64,000 nucleotides of DNA from assembly GCF_002139915.1 (NCBI RefSeq), contig NZ_CP018788.1:1302001-1366000 (forward strand), read 5' to 3'. The notes below the pieces were generated by a model, which was not told the origin of the DNA, did no database searches, and saw nothing but the letters and a program-made list of their open reading frames with translations. Made by a program: the position numbers and the translations under genes. Every line of letters starts with the position of its first letter. Position 1 is the stretch's first letter. This DNA comes from Campylobacter devanensis (lineage in GTDB: Bacteria > Campylobacterota > Campylobacteria > Campylobacterales > Campylobacteraceae). This document shows, piece after piece, positions 1 to 8,848 of the stretch.

Positions 1-588
1 ACCAAGCAAAAATATCTCTTTAGCTCCGTTATTAGTAGCTTTTTTAATCTCATTTAAAATTATATCTTTTGGAATGCTTAGCTCATCGCCCCTAGTGTGC
101 GGGACTATACAATAGGTGCATTTCTTATCGCATCCTATCATGATATTTACATAACTTTTATATGGACTAGTGCGAAACTCACCAAAGGCATACTCGCTCT
201 CATCATGATTTATATCTACGCTCACGAATTTAGGCGTTTTGACTGCGGTTTTGATCTTTGATACATTTCTAGCACCAAGGACAAAATCAACATACGGCGC
301 ACGCTTAAATACATCAGAGCCAAGATGGCTAGCCGTACAACCACAAACACCTATTTTCGCTCCTGGTTTTTTGACTTTTTCAAATCCGCCAACCTCACTA
401 AAGAGCTTATGCACTGGTCTTTCACGCACAGAACAAGTATTTATAAGGATTAGATCAGCCTCGCCAATCTGATTAGTAGTCTCATACTCATCATCTAATT
501 CAGCTATGATATGCTCGCTATCACGAACATTCATAGCACATCCCAAAGTCTCTATAAATAGCTTTTTTTTACTAAATTCAGCGCTCAA
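1..588 (-). CDS. miaB: tRNA-2-methylthio-N6-dimethylallyladenosine synthase MiaB (3' part cut by window edge)
   Basis: Radical SAM methylthiotransferase that adds the 2-methylthio group to i6A37 of tRNAs reading UNN codons. Only the first 196 codons lie in the window. The N-terminal domain shows the three cluster-binding cysteines in LGCAMN, NTCSVRE and GVCGCTA, followed by the radical SAM motif [17 protein letters not shown] near residues 155-171. The best start is TTG at 588, whose bases overlap the TGA stop of the upstream gene; reading from there gives [20 protein letters not shown], a normal MiaB beginning. Translational coupling to the small upstream gene is therefore likely. Family identity is clear; the rest of the gene (TRAM domain) is outside the window. 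Confidence 0.95.
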   Translation of the reverse strand, partial: MSAEFSKKKLFIETLGCAMNVRDSEHIIAELDDEYETTNQIGEADLILINTCSVRERPVHKLFSEVGGFEKVKKPGAKIGVCGCTASHLGSDVFKRAPYVDFVLGARNVSKIKTAVKTPKFVSVDINHDESEYAFGEFRTSPYKSYVNIMIGCDKKCTYCIVPHTRGDELSIPKDIILNEIKKATNNGAKEIFLLG

Positions 589-827
589 AGTATATGCACC
601 TCATACATATAATCATTCTCATCTAGGCCATATTTTACCGTGCGGTGATATACGCTTAACCCTTTGTTCTCAAAATGCTCAACTAAGGCAATAAGCTGCT
701 TATGTGAGTTATCACGATCAAAATAGAATATCTTTCCACCATCTTTTAGCGCAGCACTCTCGATCTTTTCTAGACTAATTGTTTTTGGTTTTGCATCTAA
801 CTCAGCTCTAGCTAATTTTAACTCCAT
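585..827 (-). CDS. HP0268-like small protein (possible nuclease)
   Basis: An 80-residue acidic/basic protein without signal peptide or membrane segment. It looks like the Campylobacterota family typified by Helicobacter pylori HP0268, for which nicking endonuclease and purine-specific RNase activity has been reported; that activity is established only for the H. pylori protein and is inferred here. Visible features are [23 protein letters not shown] in the middle (residues about 34-56, a helix after a strand) and a C-terminal YMYEVHIL strand. It lies directly upstream of miaB with overlapping stop/start codons, so the two are co-translated, and it is divergent from nusA, the same order I recall from C. 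jejuni. Confidence 0.75.
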   Translation of the reverse strand: MELKLARAELDAKPKTISLEKIESAALKDGGKIFYFDRDNSHKQLIALVEHFENKGLSVYHRTVKYGLDENDYMYEVHIL

Positions 828-940
828 TTTTTATCCCTTTTTGAGTGATTTTAACTCATTAGTATATCAAATTTGCTATAAAATTTCGTTTAAATTATAT
901 AGTATAAATATATTTAAAGATTATAAAAGCTAATATAAGA

Positions 941-946
941 TAAAAT
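941..946 (+). promoter_or_regulatory. possible -10 box (TAAAAT) for nusA
   Basis: TAAAAT preceded by a run of A/T-rich, T-phased sequence in the 187-base divergent gap between the HP0268-like gene and nusA. Campylobacter sigma-70 promoters typically keep the -10 box and lack a clear -35. Placement is by eye only. Confidence 0.3.
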
Positions 947-1014
947 AACGGGCTTGCAAATTTTAAATCTCAATAATTTATTATTTTGACAAATTAATCA
1001 CAAAAGGCAACTTT

Positions 1015-2118
1015 ATGGAGAGAATATTAGATATAATCGAGTCAATAGCTAATGAAAAAAATTTAAACATTGATGATGTAAAAGCCAGAATCTTAAAGGC
1101 CTTTGAATCAGCTGCTAAAAAACTATATGGTTCAGAGTGCGAATATGAAGCACTAATTAATCCAACAACTAAAAATATCACTCTATATCAAAAAATTCTA
1201 GTTGTTAATAATGATGATGAACGCCTAGATAATGAGCATTTTATCAGCCTTGATAAAGCTCATGAATTTGATAAAAGCCTTGAAATAGGCGATAGTCTAA
1301 ACTATGAAATAAATATAGAAGATCTAGGTCGCACAGCTGCTGGAACGCTTAGCCGTGAGATAGAGTATCATATCCAACGCCTAATAGAAGAGAAAATTTT
1401 TGAAAAGTATAATGCAAAGGTTGGCTCACTTGTCTTTGGTTCAGTTACACGAGTTGATTCTGAAGAAAATACATTTATTGAAATTGATGAGATCAGAGCT
1501 GTAATGAGCATGAAAAATCGTATTAAAGATGAAAAATTTAAAATTGGTGATGTTGTAAAATGTGTTATTAAAAGCGTAAGGCTAGATAAAAAAGATGGTA
1601 TAAAAGTTGAACTCTCTCGTACATCACCCAAATTTCTTGAAGCACTTTTAAAAGCTGAAGTTCCTGAGATTAAAGATGGTGGTGTAATCATTCAAAATAG
1701 CGCTAGAATACCAGGTAAAAAAGCCAAAATTGCTTTATATTCTACTACCCCAAATATCGATGCAGTTGGTGCAACAGTAGGTATAAAAGGCGTAAGAATC
1801 AATGCTGTAAGTAATGAGTTAAATGGTGAAAATATAGACGCTATTGAGTATAGTAATGAACCAGCTATTTTTGTAGCACGCGCTTTAGCTCCTGCTATAG
1901 TAAGCTCTGTAAAAATAGATGGACAAAAGGCTATAGTATCACTAGTACCTGAACAAAAATCAAAAGCAATTGGAGCAAGCGGTATAAATATTAGACTAGC
2001 AAGTATGTTAACTAAATATGAGATTGAACTAGAAGAATTGACAAATGCCACACCAGTGGGTCAAATCAACAACGAAGAGGGTCTAAAAAATCTAAAAGCA
2101 CTCTTTGGTGATCTTTAA
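1015..2118 (+). CDS. nusA: transcription termination/antitermination factor NusA
   Basis: RNA polymerase-associated factor modulating pausing, termination and antitermination. The N-terminal RNAP-binding domain spans about residues 1-125, the S1 RNA-binding domain about 135-200 (starts KVGSLVFGSVTRVD and ends VELSRTSPKFL), and two KH domains about 225-345, including the classic VGIKGVRINAVSNELNGE at 255-272. The length of 367 residues is the short form without the C-terminal acidic repeats of E. coli NusA, usual for Campylobacterota. Start ATG follows a weak AAAGG. It stands alone: divergent from the miaB pair and convergent with uvrA, separated from the latter by a strong hairpin. Confidence 0.97.
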   Translation: MERILDIIESIANEKNLNIDDVKARILKAFESAAKKLYGSECEYEALINPTTKNITLYQKILVVNNDDERLDNEHFISLDKAHEFDKSLEIGDSLNYEINIEDLGRTAAGTLSREIEYHIQRLIEEKIFEKYNAKVGSLVFGSVTRVDSEENTFIEIDEIRAVMSMKNRIKDEKFKIGDVVKCVIKSVRLDKKDGIKVELSRTSPKFLEALLKAEVPEIKDGGVIIQNSARIPGKKAKIALYSTTPNIDAVGATVGIKGVRINAVSNELNGENIDAIEYSNEPAIFVARALAPAIVSSVKIDGQKAIVSLVPEQKSKAIGASGINIRLASMLTKYEIELEELTNATPVGQINNEEGLKNLKALFGDL

Positions 2119-2121
2119 AAT

Positions 2122-2148
2122 AAAGAATTCGGTCTAGCCGAATTCTTT
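2122..2148. terminator. bidirectional intrinsic terminator between nusA and uvrA
   Basis: Perfect 11-bp inverted repeat AAAGAATTCGG / CCGAATTCTTT with a 5-base TCTAG loop, ending in T-runs on both strands. It sits in the 52-base gap between convergent nusA (ends 2118) and uvrA (ends 2171), so it can serve both. Confidence 0.85.
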
Positions 2149-2170
2149 TACTATGAATTAAAAATTAATT

Positions 2171-4990
2171 TTATTCTATCTTAAGCTCTAAAGCTAAAAA
2201 TTTACCAGTATGAGAACCACTCTTTTTATATCCTTTAGCTAACTCTATTGGACTACCCTTAGCAATTACCTTGCCACCACCTGCTCCACCTTCAGGCCCC
2301 ATATCTATAATATAATCACAATTTTTAATCACATCTAAATTATGCTCTATTACTATAACTGAATTTCCCAATTCAACCAAATGGTGTAAAACTCCAGTAA
2401 GTCTATCAACATCAGCAAAATGCAATCCAGTTGTAGGCTCATCTAAGATATAAAGAGTAGAGCCAGTATCGGTACGACTAAGTTCTTTTGCTAGTTTAAT
2501 CCGTTGAGCTTCACCACCACTTAAAGTAGTAGCTGACTGACCCAAAGTAAGATAGCCAAGACCGACTGAGCAAATAGTGCTAAGCTTAGCATAAATTTTA
2601 GGAACCTTAGCAAAAAACTCCAACGCTTCATCAGCGCTCATAGCCAATACTTCAGATATGTTTTTGCCTTTATATCTTATCTCTAAAGTTTGAGCATTAT
2701 AGCGAGTACCTTTACATACATCACATATTACATTAATATCAGGTAAAAAGTGCATCTCAACCTTTATCTCGCCCTCACCGCTACATTTTTCGCATCTACC
2801 GCCTTTGACATTAAAGCTAAAGCGTCCGATTTTATACCCTCTAATCTGAGCCTCTTTAGTCGCTGCAAATAACGCTCTTATCTCATCCATCACGCCTGTA
2901 TATGTAGCTGGATTGGAGCGTGGAGTTCTGCCTATTGGACTTTGGTCTAAATAGATAACCTTATCTAGCTGATCTAAGCCTTCTATTTTAACACCTTTTA
3001 AAGCTTGAAATTTTTTAGCACGATTTAGTTCTATCTCAGCTGCTGGCAAAAGAGCTTTAAGCACTAGCGAACTCTTGCCGCTACCACTTACTCCAGTTAC
3101 ACCTACAAGGTTACTAAGTGGAAATTTAACGCTTAAATTTGATATATTGTTTATAGTTACTCCACTTAAGCTTAGCCACTGTTTTTGTTTTCTGCCTTGA
3201 TAGTAATTAATATCTTTTTGACCATTTAAATATTTTGCTGTTTGAGTTTGACTTGCTAATAACTCTTTATATGTACCATTAAAAACTACATTACCACCAT
3301 AAATTCCAGCTCCAGGGCCAATATCTACTATATAATCAGCAGCTTCAATAGTCTTTTTATCATGCTCTACTACAATTACTGTATTGCCTTTTTCTTGCAA
3401 ATTTCGCAAGGTTTTAATCAGCTTTAGAGTATCTCTTTCATGCAATCCAATACTAGGCTCATCTAATACATACATAACCCCGCTTAATCCACTGCCTATT
3501 TGGCTAGCAATCCTAATACGCTGCGCCTCGCCACCACTAATAGTTCTAGCATCCCTACCAAGGCTAATATATCCAAGCCCTACATCATATAAGAAAAATA
3601 GCCTTTCATTTATCTCTTTTAAAATTGGAGTAGCTATTAGAGTTTGTTGAGGATTTAGGTGAGCAAATCTATCATTATTACTAAAAAATTTAGTAGCGTT
3701 TTCTATGCTCATGTTAATAATATCACCTATTGATTTAGACGCTACTTTAACAGCCAAACTATCGCTACATAGCCTATTACCTTTACAGCTTTCACAAACT
3801 TTTTCAGTCATATACTCGCTAAAATCTTTATCATCTTTTAATATCTCATATGCAACTTTTAGCACTCCTTCAAAGTGCTTTTTAATTCTATGGCTTTTCC
3901 ATAAAAAATCAATACTTTTTGCATTGCCATATAGTATTAACCTTTTAGCATCTTCATCGAGTTGATAATATGGTGTTTTGACACTAATATCATTTTGTTC
4001 GCAAAATGCCATTATAAATTTATAATAATAGCTCTTATTAAATCCATACATTACCTTAATAGCACCATCTTCAATGCTTAAACTATCATCTATTATCTTA
4101 TTTAAATCCAAGCTAAATCGAATCCCTAGCCCATCACAGCTAGGACATGCCCCCTTAGGCGAGTTAAAACTAAAACTAAGTGGCTCAAGTGTATTAAAGC
4201 TAATTTTGCAATTAAAACAAGCATTGTGTTCGCTAAAGTGAATATGAGAACTCTCTAGCCCTATCTCATCAGCATTTAAAATTTCAATTTCTAACTCACC
4301 AAAACTTTCATAAAGCCCTTTTTGAACATCATCTGCAATTCTTGCACTATTTTCTTCATTTACTACAACTCTATCTATAACGGCTTTTATAGTATGCTTT
4401 TTGGTCTTTGACAGTTCTATCTCTTCATCTAATCGCACCATCACGCCATCTATCATCGCTCTTATAAAGCCCTTATTTGCAAGACTCTCTAATGTATCAG
4501 CAAAGCTACCTTTTTTCTCTCTTACAATAGGTGAAAGAATTGTGATTTTAGTACCATTTGGGAGTTTAAGAATTTGATCTATAATATCGCTTGCACTCAT
4601 TTGAGATACTACTTGATCGCATTTGGGGCAGTGCTGAATACCTATTCTAGCATATAAAAGTCTTAGATAATCATAAATTTCAGTAATCGTTCCAACTGTA
4701 GAGCGAGGGTTTTTACTAGTGCTTTTTTGATCAATTGCTATAGCTGGGGTTAATCCTTCGATATGATCGACATCTGGCTTGCCAACTCTATCAAGAAATT
4801 GTCTAGCATAGCTTGAGAGAGATTCTATATATCGTCTTTGACCCTCAGCATATAAAGTATCAAATGCAAGCGTACTCTTACCACTTCCACTAAGACCAGT
4901 AAATACCACTAATTTATTTTTTGGAATATCTAGGTTAATATTTTTTAGATTATGCTCTTTAGCACCTCTAATCTTAATCATTTCATTCAT
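2171..4990 (-). CDS. uvrA: excinuclease ABC subunit A
   Basis: Damage-recognition ATPase of nucleotide excision repair; as a dimer it loads UvrB on lesions. The protein has 939 residues, the usual family length. The first Walker A is GLSGSGKST at residues 32-40 and a second, GVSGSGKSS, lies in the C-terminal half; both ABC signature motifs (TISGGEAQRI and TLSGGEAQRI) and both DEP(S/T)-type Walker B motifs are present. Zinc-binding cysteines appear as CPKCDQ, CFNCKISF/CPSCDGLG, CESCKGNRLC and the late pair CEKCSGEGE / CDVCKGTR. No defect is visible. Start ATG at 4990; an in-frame ATG at 4981 (MIKIRGAKEHNL) is an alternative. It follows the iron transporter genes by 63 bases on the same strand. 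Confidence 0.98.
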   Translation of the reverse strand: MNEMIKIRGAKEHNLKNINLDIPKNKLVVFTGLSGSGKSTLAFDTLYAEGQRRYIESLSSYARQFLDRVGKPDVDHIEGLTPAIAIDQKSTSKNPRSTVGTITEIYDYLRLLYARIGIQHCPKCDQVVSQMSASDIIDQILKLPNGTKITILSPIVREKKGSFADTLESLANKGFIRAMIDGVMVRLDEEIELSKTKKHTIKAVIDRVVVNEENSARIADDVQKGLYESFGELEIEILNADEIGLESSHIHFSEHNACFNCKISFNTLEPLSFSFNSPKGACPSCDGLGIRFSLDLNKIIDDSLSIEDGAIKVMYGFNKSYYYKFIMAFCEQNDISVKTPYYQLDEDAKRLILYGNAKSIDFLWKSHRIKKHFEGVLKVAYEILKDDKDFSEYMTEKVCESCKGNRLCSDSLAVKVASKSIGDIINMSIENATKFFSNNDRFAHLNPQQTLIATPILKEINERLFFLYDVGLGYISLGRDARTISGGEAQRIRIASQIGSGLSGVMYVLDEPSIGLHERDTLKLIKTLRNLQEKGNTVIVVEHDKKTIEAADYIVDIGPGAGIYGGNVVFNGTYKELLASQTQTAKYLNGQKDINYYQGRKQKQWLSLSGVTINNISNLSVKFPLSNLVGVTGVSGSGKSSLVLKALLPAAEIELNRAKKFQALKGVKIEGLDQLDKVIYLDQSPIGRTPRSNPATYTGVMDEIRALFAATKEAQIRGYKIGRFSFNVKGGRCEKCSGEGEIKVEMHFLPDINVICDVCKGTRYNAQTLEIRYKGKNISEVLAMSADEALEFFAKVPKIYAKLSTICSVGLGYLTLGQSATTLSGGEAQRIKLAKELSRTDTGSTLYILDEPTTGLHFADVDRLTGVLHHLVELGNSVIVIEHNLDVIKNCDYIIDMGPEGGAGGGKVIAKGSPIELAKGYKKSGSHTGKFLALELKIE

Positions 4991-5053
4991 CTTTAATCCA
5001 TATTTTAAATAAAATCTTGGATTATATCTAAAATTTAATAATAAGATATTTGT

Positions 5054-5962
5054 CTAATTATAAAATCCAAATTTAACACTATTTGAAATTTCTAAACAAG
5101 ATGGCCAAAGTGTGTAAAATCTAATACCTTTATACTCTAATTCAATCTTATAAAATAGTCCGATAAAACTCTTGCTTATTACATTTGCTTCAAACTCTCC
5201 ACCCATATAAATTTCTGAATAAGCAAATATATTATTGCGAGATTTAATCCAATCAAAAAACTTATCTTGAGATGTTAAATCGCTGTGTATATAGTTCAAT
5301 CCACCTAGCATTTGAGCGCTTTTTTCATCTTTTACACTATAAAAAAGCTTATTAGGAGTACCGATATCTAAAATTTTACCACCATCAATTAAGGCTATTT
5401 TATCGCTTAAATAATAAGCATCATCAATATCATGAGTAACAACAATAGCAGATAAGCCCTCTTTTTGAATCATATCTTTTAATTCTACTCTTAAAGCTTG
5501 CTTTAATCCTTGATCTAAATTTGAAAACGGCTCATCTAAAAGTAGTAATTTAGCACCAGCAGCAATCGCTCTAGCAAATGCAACTCTTTGAGCTTGTCCT
5601 CCTGAGATTTGATCTGGCTTTTTATCCTTTAGTCCTTGTATGCCAAATTTAGCCAAAAGCTCATTTATTTTATCATCTGCTTCTTTTTTGCTTAGTTTAT
5701 TTAAAGCAAAAGCGATATTATCATATACGCTAAGATGAGGAAAAAGAGCATAATTTTGAAACATAAATCCAACATTTGATCCACATCTTAACTCATCGTA
5801 TTGACTATTTTCTAATTTAGCAATACATCTTAAAAGCGTACTTTTTCCACTTCCACTACTACCTAAAATAGATAAAATTTCATTACTTTTAAGACTTAAA
5901 TCAATCCCTTTTAAAACCTCATTTTGACCAAATTTTTTATGCAAATTTCTAATTTCTAGCAC
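5054..5962 (-). CDS. fbpC: Fe(III) ABC transporter, ATP-binding protein
   Basis: Cytoplasmic ATPase energising ferric iron import through the adjacent permease. Walker A is GSSGSGKST (residues 34-42), the signature SGGQAQRVAFARA and Walker B LLLLDEPFSNLD follow, and the H-loop is VVTHD. Residues from about 205 on form a short C-terminal regulatory extension (302 aa in all), as in FbpC/spermidine-type ATPases. The gene overlaps the permease gene by 14 bases, so coupling is tight. Neighbours fbpB and fbpA give the specificity; the set corresponds to cFbpABC of C. jejuni. Confidence 0.92.
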   Translation of the reverse strand: MLEIRNLHKKFGQNEVLKGIDLSLKSNEILSILGSSGSGKSTLLRCIAKLENSQYDELRCGSNVGFMFQNYALFPHLSVYDNIAFALNKLSKKEADDKINELLAKFGIQGLKDKKPDQISGGQAQRVAFARAIAAGAKLLLLDEPFSNLDQGLKQALRVELKDMIQKEGLSAIVVTHDIDDAYYLSDKIALIDGGKILDIGTPNKLFYSVKDEKSAQMLGGLNYIHSDLTSQDKFFDWIKSRNNIFAYSEIYMGGEFEANVISKSFIGLFYKIELEYKGIRFYTLWPSCLEISNSVKFGFYN

Positions 5963-7565
5963 GTTTTGCCTTTATAAATATATGGGTAAAAATCAATACA
6001 AATAACGATAACACCACTATCATTAAAGATGGTAATGCACTATCATAAATTCTCTCATCCGTAGCGTACCAAAACGCCTTAACGCTCAATGTCTCAAAAC
6101 TAAATGGCGATAACATACGAGTAAGTGGTAACTCCTTAATAGTGTCTATAAATACAACTAAAAACGAGAGTAAGAAAAACTGCTTTAATAGCGGCATATA
6201 TAGCTTTATCATTAATATAAAATAGCTTGGGCGTAGCATATATCCAGCCTCATCAATAGATGTATGAATTTTAGCAAAACCACCATCAATAGAGTATATA
6301 GCAGTAGCTAAAAATCTAACTACATAGGCAAAAATTAAAACGCTAAATGATATTCCTAAAATTGCCACATTAAAAATCTCGCCTATAAATGCAGCTGCTA
6401 TCATAAGACTTACACCAATAGCAGCCCCTGGAATAGCATATCCTACTGAACTAGCCTTAAGTATCCAAAAGCCAAATTTTCCACCTTTGCTAATTCTAGC
6501 TACAAAGCACAAAATAAATGCCAAAATAGTAGTAACAAGCCCAGTAATTCCAGCTAAAATAAGCGAATTTAAACTCAAAATATAAAAATCAATTTCAAAA
6601 AGCTTATAATCTTTAAGCCCCCAATATCCAAGCCATATAAATGGTAATATAAATCCTATAAATAATATCATAAAACAATATAGAGTTGCTATTATGGATT
6701 TAAATTTGCTAAGATCTCTTTTTTGAATAAACTCACTAATATCTTGATTAAAGCTAAATTTGCTCTTTTGACGCTCTTTATACTCTACATACATAAGAGC
6801 AAAAACACAAAGCATTAAAATTGCTGAAAGCGCACTTGATGAGTATGGATCTCCAAGATCATACCAAGTTTTAAAAATCCCTGCACTAAATGTATCTACC
6901 CCAAGATACGCACTAGCTCCATAATCGCTCAAAACCTCCATAAGCACAAGCATAAGCCCAGCTATAATGCTTGGCATAGCTATCTTAATGCTAACTTTAT
7001 AAAATATCTTAAATTCGCTATACCCATGGATTTTTCCCACTTCATAAATAGCCATTGATTCGCTCTTAAAAGCTGACTTGGCAAATAAATATACATATGG
7101 ATATAAAGATACACTAAGCACAAAAATAACACCATAAATATTAAAAATATCAATTCTAAAACCAAATATACTTTCAAACTCGGCCCCATAATCCATAATT
7201 CCAACATAAACAAAAGCCAAAATATAAGCCGGAATAGCAAGTGGCAATATAAGTAAATTTTCTAAAATTTTAGATAGATAGAAGTTATAATTGCTTATCA
7301 AATAAGCCGTAGAAACACCCAAAATATAACAAATTATTAGCACAAAAAAGGCCACTATAAATGTATCTTTAACAAATCTAAAAAATAAAAACTCAAAAAA
7401 GTGGCTTAAATTTCCACTAATTTGAGCTAGTCTTGACTCATCACTACTAGCAAAAGCCTCAAATAGATATGAGCCAAATTCAATAAAAATACTAATAACA
7501 GGAACAACAACTAAAAAAGCTATAAAAAGCCCAAGGGCCTTTATAGCTTTTGTTTTATCTCTCAT
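5949..7565 (-). CDS. fbpB: Fe(III) ABC transporter, fused permease
   Basis: Inner-membrane permease of 538 residues made of two homologous halves, about 12 hydrophobic segments in all, as in the FbpB/SfuB family where both permease domains are one polypeptide. EAA-type loops that dock the ATPase are seen as YEVGKIHGYSEFKIFYKVSI in the first half and IDEAGYMLRPSYFILMIKLY in the second. It overlaps fbpC by 14 bases and fbpA by 4 bases (ATGA type), so the three are one operon transcribed leftward from the fbpA side. Confidence 0.92.
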   Translation of the reverse strand: MRDKTKAIKALGLFIAFLVVVPVISIFIEFGSYLFEAFASSDESRLAQISGNLSHFFEFLFFRFVKDTFIVAFFVLIICYILGVSTAYLISNYNFYLSKILENLLILPLAIPAYILAFVYVGIMDYGAEFESIFGFRIDIFNIYGVIFVLSVSLYPYVYLFAKSAFKSESMAIYEVGKIHGYSEFKIFYKVSIKIAMPSIIAGLMLVLMEVLSDYGASAYLGVDTFSAGIFKTWYDLGDPYSSSALSAILMLCVFALMYVEYKERQKSKFSFNQDISEFIQKRDLSKFKSIIATLYCFMILFIGFILPFIWLGYWGLKDYKLFEIDFYILSLNSLILAGITGLVTTILAFILCFVARISKGGKFGFWILKASSVGYAIPGAAIGVSLMIAAAFIGEIFNVAILGISFSVLIFAYVVRFLATAIYSIDGGFAKIHTSIDEAGYMLRPSYFILMIKLYMPLLKQFFLLSFLVVFIDTIKELPLTRMLSPFSFETLSVKAFWYATDERIYDSALPSLMIVVLSLFVLIFTHIFIKAKRARN

Positions 7566-8569
7566 CTAAATCCTACTTCATCATAGATAAGCACTGCATC
7601 TTTTACATTATCTGCGATTTTTGATACTTCTATGCTATCTTCTTTAAATTTACCAAATGATTTAACTACATCTGAAGGTTCTACATCACTTCTTGCTGGA
7701 TACTCATAGTTGATATTTGTTAGCATTGATTGAACCTCTTTGCTTAGCATAAATTCCATAAATTTCTTAGCTGCTTCTTGGTTTTTACTTGATGCTGTCA
7801 TAGCAATTCCGCTTACATTAATATGCGCACCACGGCCATCTTGATTTGGGAATATTATACCAATTGAGTTACCAACTTCTACATCTTTTGGATTTTTAGA
7901 TGTTCTTAGAAGTCCTATATAATAAGTATTCATAACAGCATATGGAGCTACGCCAGATACCATCTGTCTAGCTTGGTCTCTATCGCCACCTTTTGGAGGC
8001 ATTGCTAAATTATCCAATACTCCTTTAGCCCATTTTTTAGCCTCTTCTTTGCCATCATTTGCAATAATTGAAGCAAGTAAAGTTTTAGAGTATGGAGCTG
8101 TAGCGCTTCTTACTAAGATTTTACCTTTTAGTTCAGGTTTTGCTAAATCTTCATAATTTTTTACTAAATTTGGATCGATTTTAGCATTTTTATCATATGC
8201 GATAATTCTTGCTCTTTTAGTAATAGCAAACCACATATCATCTTTATCTCTTAAATTTGGAGCTATTGTATCTTTTAGAAATTTAGAATCTACTGGGGAT
8301 AATACATTTGCATTTTTAGCCTCAGTCAAATTTGAAACATCGGCAGTTATAAATATATCTGCTGGAGAATTCTTGCCTTCTAATTGCAATCTTTTAATTA
8401 GCTCAGGCGCTCTTGCAGTTGTGTGATTTATCTTAATGCCAGTTTGAGCCTCAAATTTTTTATATATCTCAAAGTCAGCATCATAGTGTCTAGCTGAATA
8501 TATATTGAGTTCAGCTGATACCAAAGTCGTAGCACTAAGTAGTGCAGCTATGATAATCTTTCTCATCAT
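7562..8569 (-). CDS. fbpA: periplasmic Fe(III)-binding protein
   Basis: Soluble receptor that delivers ferric iron to FbpB/FbpC. A Sec signal peptide covers residues 1-19 (MMRKIIIAALL...VSA). The mature protein begins ELNIYSARHYDAD. The His-Tyr pair at 28-29 and the Tyr-Tyr pair in MNTYYIGLL match the iron ligands known for C. jejuni cFbpA (His14, Tyr15, Tyr202, Tyr203 of the mature protein); a further candidate tyrosine is in TAPYSKTLL. The ribosome binding site is a strong AGGAG upstream of ATGATG. It is the first gene of the operon, with a Fur-box-like site in its upstream region. Confidence 0.93.
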   Translation of the reverse strand: MMRKIIIAALLSATTLVSAELNIYSARHYDADFEIYKKFEAQTGIKINHTTARAPELIKRLQLEGKNSPADIFITADVSNLTEAKNANVLSPVDSKFLKDTIAPNLRDKDDMWFAITKRARIIAYDKNAKIDPNLVKNYEDLAKPELKGKILVRSATAPYSKTLLASIIANDGKEEAKKWAKGVLDNLAMPPKGGDRDQARQMVSGVAPYAVMNTYYIGLLRTSKNPKDVEVGNSIGIIFPNQDGRGAHINVSGIAMTASSKNQEAAKKFMEFMLSKEVQSMLTNINYEYPARSDVEPSDVVKSFGKFKEDSIEVSKIADNVKDAVLIYDEVGFR

Positions 8570-8631
8570 TTTCTCCTGAAATTTAATTTTAATAGCGAAA
8601 TATTAGCTCTAAGAAGTAAATATTCTGTAAA

Positions 8632-8646
8632 TGATAATAGTTATTA
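8632..8646. promoter_or_regulatory. candidate Fur box upstream of fbpA
   Basis: TGATAATAGTTATTA, an imperfect inverted repeat (TGATAA-tag-TTATTA). The 19-mer starting at 8633 matches the classical Fur consensus GATAATGATAATCATTATC at 13 of 19 positions by my count. It lies 63 bases upstream of fbpA in the 279-base divergent region, where Fur repression of iron uptake is expected. The rest of 8570-8848 is plain AT-rich sequence. Confidence 0.5.
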
Positions 8647-8804
8647 ATTTCTATTGAATTAAATTTGGGCCAATAATTATTAAATTTAAATATAGCTTGA
8701 AATAAAATTTTAAATCAAAATTATAATAAAGTGTTACTAAATTACACATTTTTATAAATTTTTTACTGAATTTAGGCTTAAATTTATTAAATTTGAGATA
8801 TTGC

Positions 8805-8813
8805 TGATATAAT
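8805..8813 (+). promoter_or_regulatory. extended -10 promoter for the DASS transporter
   Basis: TGATATAAT, a perfect TATAAT with an upstream TG, 36 bases before the ATG at 8849. The same nonamer recurs before the nos operon at 10675-10683. Confidence 0.55.
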
Positions 8814-8848
8814 GCAATTTTAAATAATTTCATAATAAAGGTTAACAG

